From Rhizobium leguminosarum (GTDB lineage: Bacteria > Pseudomonadota > Alphaproteobacteria > Rhizobiales > Rhizobiaceae), in contig NZ_MZMU01000009.1 in assembly GCF_004123835.1 (NCBI RefSeq), forward strand, positions 1 to 64,000: DNA of 64,000 bases, read 5' to 3'. Within the stretch, counting starts at the first letter, position 1. Each line of letters begins with the position of its first letter. Below, piece after piece: positions 37,107 to 45,915 of the stretch. A program made the translations under genes and the position numbers. The notes under the pieces are model-generated. The model had not been told where the DNA came from, searched no databases, and saw only the letters and a list, made by a program, of their open reading frames with translations.

Positions 37107-39083
37107 ATGCGGGGGAACAGTTCGGCGCAAGCCGGCGCGATCGTCTTCGAGACCGGCGTCGAATTTGCCGTGTGGTCGCATCATGCCGCACAGATTGAAC
37201 TCTGCCTCTTCGAGGATGACGGCAACAGGGAATTCGCGCGCCTGCCGATGGCGCGCGACAGCAACTACTTCCATCGTCTCTTTGTCGACGGACTGAAGGA
37301 GGGCGCGCGCTACGGCTATCGCGCCGACGGTATCTATGCGCCCGATAACGGCCTCTGGTACGATCCTTCCAAGCTGCTGATCGATCCCTACGCCAAGGAG
37401 ATCGATAGGCCGTTCCGCTACGATCCCCGCCTCGGCATCTATGGCGAGGACAGCGAGGATCTGATGCCGAAGGCGATCGTCACCACCGATACCCGAGCCG
37501 CGATCCGCAAGCCGCTGTTCAAGCCGGGCGGCTTTATCTATGAGGTGGCGGTGCGGCCCTTCACCATTCTCCACCCCGACGTGCCGGAGGCTGAGCGCGG
37601 CACGGTCGCAGCGCTTGCCCATCCCTCCGTCGTCGCGCATCTGAAGCGGATCGGTGTCGATGCCGTCGAACTGATGCCGATCACTGCCTGGATCGACGAA
37701 CGCCATTTGCCGCCGCTCGGCCTCACCAACGGCTGGGGCTACAATCCCGTCGCCTTCATGGCGCTCGATCCGCGGCTCGTCCCCGGCGGCATGACGGAAC
37801 TGCGCGAGACGGTCGCGGCCCTCCATGCCGAAGGCATCGCCGTCATCCTCGACCTCGTGTTCAACCACACCGGCGAGAGCGACCGTTACGGCGCGACGCT
37901 GTCGCTGCGTGGCCTCGACAACCTGCATTATTATCGCCACGCCCAGAATTGCCCGGGCGAACTCGTCAACGACACAGGCACCGGCAACACGCTGGCCTGC
38001 GATCATCCTGAGGTTCGCCGCCTCGTCGTCGACAGCCTGCGCCATTTCGTGCTCAACGCCGGCGTCGACGGTTTTCGCTTCGATCTCGCCCCGGTGCTCG
38101 GCCGCACCGCGACGGGCTTCGAACGCGACGGAACACTGGCCGCGATCCTCTCCGACGATGTGCTGGCCGACCGGATCATGATCGCCGAACCCTGGGATAT
38201 CGGCCCGGGCGGTTACCAGCTCGGCAATTTCCCGCCGCCCTTCCTTGAATGGAACGACCGGGTTCGCGACGACCTGCGCTGCTACTGGCGCGGCGACGAT
38301 TGGAAGACCGGCGCGCTTGCAACCGCACTCGCCGGCTCCTCCAACATCTTCTCCCGCAACGACGGCAAGGAGACGCGCAGCGTCAATTTCCTCGCCGCCC
38401 ATGACGGCTTCACGCTGATCGATCTCGTCTCCTATGCCGGAAAGCACAACGACGCCAACGGCGAACACAATCGCGACGGCCATAACGAGAACCACTCCTG
38501 GAACAACGGCGTCGAGGGGGAAACCGTCTATCCGACGATCCGCAAGCGTCGCCGGGACGATGTGATGGCGCTGATCTCAACGCTCTTTGCCACCCGCGGC
38601 AGCATCATGCTGACGGCGGGCGACGAGGGCGGCCGCAGCCAACACGGCAACAACAACGCCTATTGCCAGGACAACGAGATCACCTGGCTGGACTGGAAAG
38701 CGTTGGACGGGGATCTCATCGCCCACACTGCCTTCGTTGCAGGGCTGCGCCGCCGCTTCACCGTCTTCTCCGAAACGGGCTTCCTGTCAGGAAACGGCGA
38801 CGTCGAATGGATTTCGCTCTCAGGTGAGCCGATGACCGTTGCCGAATGGGAGACGCCGTCGCTCTCCACTCTCGGCATGCTGTTGTCGACCGGAGACCGC
38901 TCCTCTCGCGGCAGGCAGACCCGACTTGGCGTGCTTTTCAACCGCTCCGGGAGCCGCCAATTTTTCACGCTGCCTTCTGAGGGCGAACCGGGATGGCGCC
39001 AGTTGACCCCGGATGGAACGAAGAAAGCCGGTGGCCGCGCAACCGTCGAGCCACGCTCGATTGCCTTTTTCGTAGAAAATTGA
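37107..39083 (+). CDS. glgX: glycogen debranching enzyme
   Basis: This 658-residue GH13 isoamylase-type enzyme trims alpha-1,6 branches left by phosphorylase. An N-terminal CBM48-like domain (about 10-120, VEFAVWSHHAAQIELCLFE) precedes the barrel, with Asp326 (FRFDLAPVLG), Glu361 (MIAEPWDIG) and Asp433 (AAHDGFTL) as the catalytic set. GGNLN-like DEGGRSQHGNNNAYCQDN is typical of GlgX. It is the last gene of the operon. Confidence 0.96.
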   Translation: MRGNSSAQAGAIVFETGVEFAVWSHHAAQIELCLFEDDGNREFARLPMARDSNYFHRLFVDGLKEGARYGYRADGIYAPDNGLWYDPSKLLIDPYAKEIDRPFRYDPRLGIYGEDSEDLMPKAIVTTDTRAAIRKPLFKPGGFIYEVAVRPFTILHPDVPEAERGTVAALAHPSVVAHLKRIGVDAVELMPITAWIDERHLPPLGLTNGWGYNPVAFMALDPRLVPGGMTELRETVAALHAEGIAVILDLVFNHTGESDRYGATLSLRGLDNLHYYRHAQNCPGELVNDTGTGNTLACDHPEVRRLVVDSLRHFVLNAGVDGFRFDLAPVLGRTATGFERDGTLAAILSDDVLADRIMIAEPWDIGPGGYQLGNFPPPFLEWNDRVRDDLRCYWRGDDWKTGALATALAGSSNIFSRNDGKETRSVNFLAAHDGFTLIDLVSYAGKHNDANGEHNRDGHNENHSWNNGVEGETVYPTIRKRRRDDVMALISTLFATRGSIMLTAGDEGGRSQHGNNNAYCQDNEITWLDWKALDGDLIAHTAFVAGLRRRFTVFSETGFLSGNGDVEWISLSGEPMTVAEWETPSLSTLGMLLSTGDRSSRGRQTRLGVLFNRSGSRQFFTLPSEGEPGWRQLTPDGTKKAGGRATVEPRSIAFFVEN

Positions 39084-39173
39084 CCGCCTCCCCTTCCTCG
39101 CGCAAATCCTTGTCGCAATCGTCACAAATGCACGATAAGGCTTTGCCGCGGCGGCTTATTTCACGAGGAATTC

Positions 39174-39662
39174 ATGGTCACGGAAATTTCACTCTCCGAC
39201 GTGCGGGGATTGATCGGCATGGAAACGGGCCTTTCGGATTGGGTCACCGTCGACCAGACGATGATCGACGCCTTCGCGTCGGCGACCGACGACCATCAGT
39301 TCATCCACGTCGATCCTGAGCGCGCGGCGGCCGAGAGCCCCTTCGGCGGCACCATTGCCCACGGCTTCCTGACCCTGTCTCTGCTGTCGACGATGAACTA
39401 CAATTGCCTGCCGAAAGTGCGCGAGCAGACACTGGGCATCAATTACGGCTTCGATCGCGTCCGCTTCATGACGCCGGTGAAAAGCGGCGCCCGCGTCCGC
39501 GGCCGCTTTCTGCTCTCCGAAGCCCGCTTCCGTGGCGCCGGCATGCTGATGACCACCTATGACGTCACGATCGAGATCGAAAACGAGAAGAAGCCGGCGC
39601 TGACGGCAAAATGGATCACCATCATCCAATTCGACCCAAAGGACCGTCCCGAGGACGTCTGA
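39174..39662 (+). CDS. MaoC-like (R)-hydratase
   Basis: The product is 162 residues with GAGGAATTC before the ATG. The hot-dog fold signature is DDHQFIHVDPERAA followed by FGGTIAHGFLTLSLLS, with the catalytic Asp/His pair of (R)-specific enoyl-CoA hydratases. It may supply or remove 3-hydroxyacyl-CoA; the exact substrate cannot be told. The gene is separate from the glycogen operon (91-bp gap) and convergent with the VOC gene. Confidence 0.92.
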   Translation: MVTEISLSDVRGLIGMETGLSDWVTVDQTMIDAFASATDDHQFIHVDPERAAAESPFGGTIAHGFLTLSLLSTMNYNCLPKVREQTLGINYGFDRVRFMTPVKSGARVRGRFLLSEARFRGAGMLMTTYDVTIEIENEKKPALTAKWITIIQFDPKDRPEDV

Positions 39663-39677
39663 GCAAAACTGCTTTTG

Positions 39678-40076
39678 TTACTCGGCCGAATTGAAGACGG
39701 CTTCGAGAGCGTGTCCGTCGGGATCCATGACAAACGCCGCGTAATAGTGCTCACCGTAATGAGGCCGCAGGCCGGGACGGCCATTGTCACTGCCGCCTTG
39801 CGCGATTGCCGCCACATAAAACTGATCGACTGCCTGGCGGCTCGGCGCGGCAAACGCCAGATGAAAACCCGGGCCGGGCGCACGCTGACCGTCCGGGCGA
39901 TGCTTGATCGCCAGTTTGTCCCCGCCGCCGGGAAGGCCGTAGCCGATTGCCTGCCCTGTTTGCCCCGGCCTGATATCGTCCCAGACCCTGATATAACCGA
40001 GCGCGGCAAGGGCAGCATCGTAAAATGCCGCCGACCGCTCGATGTCGGAAACGCCGAGGGAGGCATGGTGCAGCAT
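39678..40076 (-). CDS. VOC-family (glyoxalase/dioxygenase fold) protein
   Basis: The protein has 132 residues, with two beta-alpha-beta-beta-beta modules. MLHHASLGVSDIERSAAFYDAALAALGY is the classic VOC opening with a metal-ligand His, and YYAAFVMDPDGHALEAVF supplies the C-terminal metal Glu. The reaction is not predictable. It lies upstream-to-downstream of nothing obvious; the sarcosine oxidase operon ends 44 bases away on the same strand and may read into it. Confidence 0.9.
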   Translation of the reverse strand: MLHHASLGVSDIERSAAFYDAALAALGYIRVWDDIRPGQTGQAIGYGLPGGGDKLAIKHRPDGQRAPGPGFHLAFAAPSRQAVDQFYVAAIAQGGSDNGRPGLRPHYGEHYYAAFVMDPDGHALEAVFNSAE

Positions 40077-40120
40077 TCGCTTACCTCTTGAATGAGCGCA
40101 CGCCCGCGATTTGCTTAGAT

Positions 40121-40669
40121 TCAGTGCCCCGCGTCATGAGCCGCCTCGTTCAGCAGCCCGAAGACATAATCCGAAAACGACCGCCAGCACTCCACCCGGA
40201 ACGTGTCTTCTTCCGTACGGAAAAGCACGATTTCCGCTTTGCCGAAGACCGTGCGCGATGCGGCGCCGACCGGAAAGGAAGAAAGCGACAGATCCTGCGG
40301 GCAGCCGGCCGAAAGCGTCGCCTCCGCACCCGGTCCCGAGACGATGATCGCGAGATTGCGGTGGGAAACGTCGGTCGCCGAATGCAGCGTGCCGGCGCCG
40401 GAAAGTGCTGCCATCAGATCGGCGCCGGCCTCGTCGATCACCAGCCACTCGTCCGGCCCAATCCAGAGCGCTGATCGGGCGCCGGCCCGGCCGGATGTCT
40501 TCGGGGCATCCGGCACCGTCAGGCCCAGAGCAGAGGAAAGTGCCGCGAGCGATTCCGCCGGCGCGCGTAGCGCCACCCGGCTGGCAGTGGGTGTGGTCGT
40601 CAGCCGCACCGCTGCGGAGCCGCCGAGACGTCCGGCAAGCGCCGGTTTGCGAATTGCGACATCAGCCAT
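40121..40669 (-). CDS. soxG: sarcosine oxidase gamma subunit
   Basis: The product is 182 residues from ATG 40669 (MADVAIRKPALAG). A longer start adds residues overlapping soxA. Motifs such as WIGPDEWLVI and SHRNLAIIVSGPGAEATLSAGCPQDLSL are typical of SoxG (GcvT-like fold). It is the last subunit of heterotetrameric sarcosine oxidase, overlapping soxA by 8 bases. Confidence 0.92.
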   Translation of the reverse strand: MADVAIRKPALAGRLGGSAAVRLTTTPTASRVALRAPAESLAALSSALGLTVPDAPKTSGRAGARSALWIGPDEWLVIDEAGADLMAALSGAGTLHSATDVSHRNLAIIVSGPGAEATLSAGCPQDLSLSSFPVGAASRTVFGKAEIVLFRTEEDTFRVECWRSFSDYVFGLLNEAAHDAGH

Positions 40670-43655
40670 GAATGCGGCCCCCTTCCTTGTCAAAGAATAC
40701 CAGATCCGTCACTTCGACGGCGATCGTCCGGTCCGGCATCGGCACATAGAGCGTCTCGCCCATCCGCGCCCGGCCGCCGGCGACCAGCGCGAAGGCGATC
40801 GACCTGCCGCAATTTTCCGACCAATAGGCCGATGTGACGTGCCCGAGCATGGTCATCGGCTTCGGCTCGTTCGGGCTCGCGACGATCTGCGCGCCTTCTT
40901 CGAGCACCAGCTTCGGGTCTTTGGGGACCAGGCCGACGAGCTGTTTGCGCCCATCCTTGACGAGATCCGGCCGCTTCAGCCCGCGAATGCCGACGAAATC
41001 CGTCTTTTTCTTCGAAACCGCCCAGGAAAGTCCGGCGTCATCGGGGGTCACTGTCCCATCCGTATCCTGCCCGACGATGATGTAACCCTTCTCGGCGCGC
41101 AGAACGTGCATCGTCTCCGTGCCGTAGACGCAGGCGCCGAGCGGTTCGGCATTGGCCCAGACCGCTTCGAGCACCGACTGGCCGTAATCGGCCGGCACGT
41201 TGATTTCGAAGCCGGTTTCGCCGGTGAAGGAGACGCGGAAGAGCCGCGCCGGCACGCCGCAGACCGTGCACTCGGCAACGCTCATATGCGGGAAGGCCTC
41301 GTTCGAAAGATCGAGCCCTTCGACCAGCGGCGCGACGATCTCGCGCGCCTTCGGCCCCTGCACGGCGATGACAGCCCATTGTTCGGTTACCGAGGTCAGC
41401 CATACCTTCAGATGCGGGAATTCCGTCTGCAGGTAATCTTCCATGTGATGGAGAACGCGCGGCGCGCCGCCGGTCGTCGTCGTCACATGGAAACGGTCGT
41501 TCGCCAGGCGCCCGACAACGCCGTCGTCATAAACGAAGCCGTCCTCGCGGGTCATGATGCCGTAGCGGGCCTTGCCGGGTTTCAGCGTATCCCAGGCATT
41601 GGTGTAGATGAGGTTGAGAAATTCCGCCGCATCCGGCCCCACCACCTCGATCTTGCCGAGCGTCGAGGCGTCGAAGATACCAGCCGCCTCGCGTGCCGTC
41701 CGGCATTCGCGAGCGACCGCCTGGTGCATGGTTTCGCCGGCCTGTGGATAGAACCAGGCACGCTTCCAGTTGCCGACATCCTCGAAGACCGCGCCATGGG
41801 CTTCTTCCCAGCCGTGCAGCGGCGTCTTGCGCGTCGGATCGAACAGCTCTCCGCGTGAATGGCCGATCAGCGTACCATAGGTGACCGGCGTATAGGGCGC
41901 ACGGAAGGTGGTGAGCCCGACCTGCGGGATTTCCTTGCCGAGCATTTCGGCGGCAATCGCCAGGCCATGCATGTTGGAGAGCTTGCCCTGGTCCGAGGCC
42001 ATGCCGTTGGTCGTAAAGCGCTTGATATGCTCGATCGAATGCATGCCCTCGCGCACGGCGAGGCGGATATCCTTGGCGCAGACGTCATGCTGGAAATCGA
42101 TGAAGGCCTTGGCGCTGGTCTTCGGCCCAGCGCCTTCGGCAGCGCCGATCATGCCGCCCGTCCAGTCATAAGCCTGCTCAGCCGAAACTGCGATCTTCTC
42201 GCCGCTGCTTCTGCCGGTGGCCTGCGCCATCAGCTCGCCGGCGGCAAGCGATTCCTCGATCGTCCGCTGCAGGTCGTCGGTGCCGTTGCAGGCGCCGACC
42301 GAGAGGCAGTCCTGCGCATAGGAGCCGGGCAGGAAACGCTGGCTTTCGGCATCGAAGGCCACTTTGCCGCGCGACTGCGAGAATAGATGGACCGACGGCG
42401 TCCAGCCGGCCGAAACCAGCAGCGCATCGATCGCGATCTTACGTGGCGAACCGCCGCCGTTGCGCGCCACCGTCATGGATGAGATGCGCAGCCGTCCCGA
42501 CGTATTGACGACCGATTGGCCGGCCAGAACATCGATGCCGAGCGCCCGCGCCTCTGCCAGCACAGCCGCTCCCGGCGTCTGCCTGCTATCGACGATGGCG
42601 GCGATCGAAACACCGGATCGTTTCAGATCGAAGGCCGCCTCATAGGCGGAGTCGTGCGCCGTATAGATGCCGACCTTGGTCCCGACCGCGACGCCGTAAT
42701 GATTGAGATACATCCGCCCCGCCGAGGCGAGCATGATGCCCGGCCGGTCGTTGTTCGGAAAGACCATGTGCCGCTCGATCGCGCCGGTGGCAAGGATGAC
42801 CCGCTTGGCCCGGACCTGCCAAAGCCGCTCGCGCGGCAGATCGCGGGAAGGCTTGGCGATATGATCGGTGACGCGCTCGGCAAGACCGACGAAATTGTGG
42901 TTGTAGTAGCCGAAGGCGGTCGTGCGGGTGAGCACTTCGACATTGTCCATCGCCTTCAGCCGCGCCACGGCCTTCTGTGCCCAACTATTGCCGTCCTGTC
43001 CGTCGATCGTCACGCTGGCATCGTAGCGCAATGCGCCGCCCGCTTCCGCCTGCTCGTCGCAAAGGATCACCCGCGCGCCGGTCTCGGCCGCAGCCAGCGC
43101 CGCCGAGAGCCCGGCAACACCGGCGCCGACCACCAGCACGTCGCAATGGGCATAGCGGCTGGCATAATGGTCAGGATCCTCCTCCGTCGGCGCAACGCCG
43201 AGGCCGGCAGCGCGACGGATGAGCGGTTCGTAGACGTGTTTCCAGGCGGCGCGCGGCCACATGAAGGTCTTGTAGTAGAAACCGGCGGCGAAGAACGGCG
43301 ACATCAGATTGTTGACCGCGCCGATGTCGAAGGCAAGCGAGGGCCAGCGGTTCTGCGAGCTGACGATCATGCCGTCGAAGACTTCCTGCACGGTGGCGCG
43401 CACGTTGGGCTGCTTGCGCGCCGTATCGCGGGAAACATCGATCAGCGCGTTCGGCTCCTCGGCCCCTGCCGACAGAATGCCGCGGGCCCGGTGATATTTG
43501 AACGAACGTCCCAGAAGATGCACGCCGTTGGCGATCAGCGCCGAGGCCACGGTATCGCCTTCGAGCGCCGTATAGCTCTTGCCGTCGAAGCTGAAGCGCG
43601 CGGTCCTGGCCGGTGTCAGGCGCCCCTTGCCGGCGATACGGTTCGCGCCGCTCAT
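40662..43655 (-). CDS. soxA: sarcosine oxidase alpha subunit
   Basis: This 997-residue subunit contains a ferredoxin-like N-terminal domain (about 15-105), a dinucleotide-binding region (DVLVVGAGVAGLSAALAAAE, about 173-192) that holds NAD+, and a C-terminal GcvT-like tetrahydrofolate domain (about 600-990) with GETGFEINVPADYG. The tetramer oxidatively demethylates sarcosine, passing the methyl to THF as 5,10-methylene-THF with H2O2 as by-product. It overlaps soxD and soxG, so translation is coupled. Confidence 0.96.
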   Translation of the reverse strand: MSGANRIAGKGRLTPARTARFSFDGKSYTALEGDTVASALIANGVHLLGRSFKYHRARGILSAGAEEPNALIDVSRDTARKQPNVRATVQEVFDGMIVSSQNRWPSLAFDIGAVNNLMSPFFAAGFYYKTFMWPRAAWKHVYEPLIRRAAGLGVAPTEEDPDHYASRYAHCDVLVVGAGVAGLSAALAAAETGARVILCDEQAEAGGALRYDASVTIDGQDGNSWAQKAVARLKAMDNVEVLTRTTAFGYYNHNFVGLAERVTDHIAKPSRDLPRERLWQVRAKRVILATGAIERHMVFPNNDRPGIMLASAGRMYLNHYGVAVGTKVGIYTAHDSAYEAAFDLKRSGVSIAAIVDSRQTPGAAVLAEARALGIDVLAGQSVVNTSGRLRISSMTVARNGGGSPRKIAIDALLVSAGWTPSVHLFSQSRGKVAFDAESQRFLPGSYAQDCLSVGACNGTDDLQRTIEESLAAGELMAQATGRSSGEKIAVSAEQAYDWTGGMIGAAEGAGPKTSAKAFIDFQHDVCAKDIRLAVREGMHSIEHIKRFTTNGMASDQGKLSNMHGLAIAAEMLGKEIPQVGLTTFRAPYTPVTYGTLIGHSRGELFDPTRKTPLHGWEEAHGAVFEDVGNWKRAWFYPQAGETMHQAVARECRTAREAAGIFDASTLGKIEVVGPDAAEFLNLIYTNAWDTLKPGKARYGIMTREDGFVYDDGVVGRLANDRFHVTTTTGGAPRVLHHMEDYLQTEFPHLKVWLTSVTEQWAVIAVQGPKAREIVAPLVEGLDLSNEAFPHMSVAECTVCGVPARLFRVSFTGETGFEINVPADYGQSVLEAVWANAEPLGACVYGTETMHVLRAEKGYIIVGQDTDGTVTPDDAGLSWAVSKKKTDFVGIRGLKRPDLVKDGRKQLVGLVPKDPKLVLEEGAQIVASPNEPKPMTMLGHVTSAYWSENCGRSIAFALVAGGRARMGETLYVPMPDRTIAVEVTDLVFFDKEGGRIHG

Positions 43656-43993
43656 TGCGCCTCTCCTTCCACGGCTTCATATGTCTCGACAGGCCCATGC
43701 TGCGCGGCCGCCGCACCGATCTCAGGCTTTGGTTCACCCGCCTTGTAGGTCACGATGAACTTGTCGGTCACCGTATCGCGCGCCGCGTTGAAGAAGCGCC
43801 CGCAGCCGTGAATATGCCGCCAGCGTTCGAAGATCAGCCCCTTCGGATTGTCGCGGATAAAGAAATAAGACTCGAACTCCTCGTCCGAAATCGAGGCGAT
43901 ATCGGCGGACCGCGCGATATGCGCGTCACCCGCGCCACGGAATTCGAGCTCGGAGCGCTCTTCCTGACAGTAGGGGCAATAGATCAGCAGCAT
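43652..43993 (-). CDS. soxD: sarcosine oxidase delta subunit
   Basis: The product is 113 residues. The CPYC and later HIHGCGRFFN motifs supply the His/Cys ligands for the Zn2+ of SoxD. This small subunit is a typical sarcosine oxidase delta chain. The gap to the preceding hypothetical gene is 12 bases, and the stop overlaps the soxA start (ATGA). Confidence 0.94.
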   Translation of the reverse strand: MLLIYCPYCQEERSELEFRGAGDAHIARSADIASISDEEFESYFFIRDNPKGLIFERWRHIHGCGRFFNAARDTVTDKFIVTYKAGEPKPEIGAAAAQHGPVETYEAVEGEAQ

Positions 43994-44005
43994 GTGTTAC
44001 CCGTC

Positions 44006-44407
44006 TTAGAGTTCCGATCCGGAAACATTGGTTCCGGGAGGTTGATTGCAGAGACGCTTTCCCATCGTCACATAGGGAATGAGGCGCTTGAGAAGCTGTT
44101 CGAAATTGTCATAGGGCTCCAGCACACCGGTCATGCCGATATTCGCAAAAGCCATCATGGCGATATCGTTGTCGATCACGAAGGCACGTCCCGGCGTTCC
44201 GCCGACCTCGGGCACGAAATAGACGGCTGGTTGGCGCAGGATCATCGCGCAAAGCAGCGTGCCGCTCTCGGCAACGAAGGGCCATTCGCTTTCGCCGGCG
44301 GCCCTGTTGATCTTCTGCAGGCGGAAATCTCCGACGCCGGGAAAGACGTCACCGGCCGGCATTGCCGCGCCGCTGATCCCGATCGTCAGGAGAGCCGCCG
44401 TCCACAT
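44006..44407 (-). CDS. secreted protein of unknown function inserted in the sox operon
   Basis: The product is 133 residues from ATG 44407, which shares its A with the soxB stop (TGATG). A signal peptide is likely (MWTAALLTIGISGAAMPAGD). The mature part has two cysteines, one mid-domain (LLCAMI) and one near the C-terminus. The usual gene order is soxB-soxD-soxA-soxG, so this is an insertion. No family is recognised. The tight overlap argues for a role tied to the oxidase, for instance a periplasmic partner. Confidence 0.75.
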   Translation of the reverse strand: MWTAALLTIGISGAAMPAGDVFPGVGDFRLQKINRAAGESEWPFVAESGTLLCAMILRQPAVYFVPEVGGTPGRAFVIDNDIAMMAFANIGMTGVLEPYDNFEQLLKRLIPYVTMGKRLCNQPPGTNVSGSEL

Positions 44408-45660
44408 CAGTGCGCCACCGCCGCTGCCGCCGCCTCGTCGATCAGCCGGCCGCTGCGGAAGCGCTCCAGCGTCAGCCCGGCATTGAATTTGTGCGGCTCG
44501 TCGCGGGCAATCAGATGCGCGAAGAGATTGGCCGAGCCCGGGGTCGCCTTGAAGCCGCCGGTGCCCCAGCCGCAATTGACGTAAAGCCCGGGAACCGGCG
44601 TCTTCGACTGGATCGCCGAACGATCCGGTGTATTGTCGACGATGCCGCCCCATTGCCGCATCATCTTGACGCGCCGGAACATCGGGAAGAGCTCGCAGAT
44701 AGCGTCGAGCGTGTGCGTGATGATCTGCAGCCCACCGGTCTGGGAATAGGAATTATACTGGTCGGTGCCGGCACCGATGACGAGCTCTCCCTTGTCGGAC
44801 TGAGAGATATAGGCATGCACCGTGTTCGACATGACGACGCAGGGAAAGATCGGCTTCAGCGGCTCGGAGACCAGCGCCTGCAGAGGGCTCGATTGCAGCG
44901 GCACACGTACATCAGCCATCTGCATGATTGTTGTCGTATGGCCGGCCGCCGAGACGGCGATCTTTCTGGCGCCGATGAAGCCGCGCGAGGTCTCGACCCC
45001 GGTCACCTGTCCGTCCGGACCGCGCCGGATGCCGGTCACTTCGCAATTCTGGATGATGTGCACCCCGCGGTCTGAGGCCGCCCGCGCATAACCCCAGGCA
45101 ACCGCGTCGTGCCGCGCCGTGCCGCCGCGCCGCTGCAGTGCTGCCCCGTTGATCGGGTAGCGCGCGCTGGCCGAGATATCGAGCGGCGGACAATAGGCCT
45201 TCGCCTGCTCCGGCGTCAGCCATTCATTGTCGATGCCGTAGAGCCGGTTGGCATGGATATGCCGTTTGAAGGACTGCTGGTCGTGAATATTGTGCGAGAG
45301 CATCATCACGCCGCGCGGCGAATACATCACATTATAGTTGAGCTCCTGGGAAAGCCCCTCCCAGAGCTTCATCGAATGCTCGTAGATGTGCATGCTCTCT
45401 TCATAGAGATAGTTCGAGCGGATGATGGTGGTGTTGCGCCCGGTATTGCCGCCGCCGAGCCAGCCCTTCTCGATCACCGCCACATTGGTGATGCCGTGCT
45501 CCTTGGCGAGATAATAGGCAGCACCCAGCCCGTGGCCACCGGCGCCGATGATGATGACGTCATATTCGGCGCGCGGCTCAGGCGAAGTCCACTGCTTCTC
45601 CCAGCCCTTGTGGCCGCGAAGGGCCTCCCGTGCCACGGCAAAAACCGAATATTTCCGCAT
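44407..45660 (-). CDS. soxB: sarcosine oxidase beta subunit
   Basis: The product is 417 residues from ATG 45660 (MRKYSVFAVAREALRGHKGW). The longer start adds a basic stretch without support. It has the FAD-binding YDVIIIGAGGHGLGAAYYLAKE (33-54) and the likely covalent-FMN His184 (ARHDAVAW), and ends with the conserved CGWGTGGFKATPGSANLFA. This is the catalytic subunit. It is first in the operon, with an upstream 255-bp region shared with the divergent FecR-like gene. Confidence 0.96.
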   Translation of the reverse strand: MRKYSVFAVAREALRGHKGWEKQWTSPEPRAEYDVIIIGAGGHGLGAAYYLAKEHGITNVAVIEKGWLGGGNTGRNTTIIRSNYLYEESMHIYEHSMKLWEGLSQELNYNVMYSPRGVMMLSHNIHDQQSFKRHIHANRLYGIDNEWLTPEQAKAYCPPLDISASARYPINGAALQRRGGTARHDAVAWGYARAASDRGVHIIQNCEVTGIRRGPDGQVTGVETSRGFIGARKIAVSAAGHTTTIMQMADVRVPLQSSPLQALVSEPLKPIFPCVVMSNTVHAYISQSDKGELVIGAGTDQYNSYSQTGGLQIITHTLDAICELFPMFRRVKMMRQWGGIVDNTPDRSAIQSKTPVPGLYVNCGWGTGGFKATPGSANLFAHLIARDEPHKFNAGLTLERFRSGRLIDEAAAAAVAH

Positions 45661-45915
45661 CCGCCTTCTTCTCCTTCGGGAAAGGGCCTGTTCTCCGCGC
45701 CCATACAAATCGCAAATCCAAATGCGGCACAACGGTTCTTTTGCGACGCGCGAGAGCTTTGGTTTCGACACGCCGAAGAGAATGCCGCTTCAAGCGGAAG
45801 ACGCAAGCCGCGGCATATCCGCTTAACCGTCGGCCGGCGACCTAACCCAAGAGGGTGAGAAGACAAGCAATTGCTAAAATGTTAACGATCGCATGTTCCC
45901 GGGGGTACGTGTATC

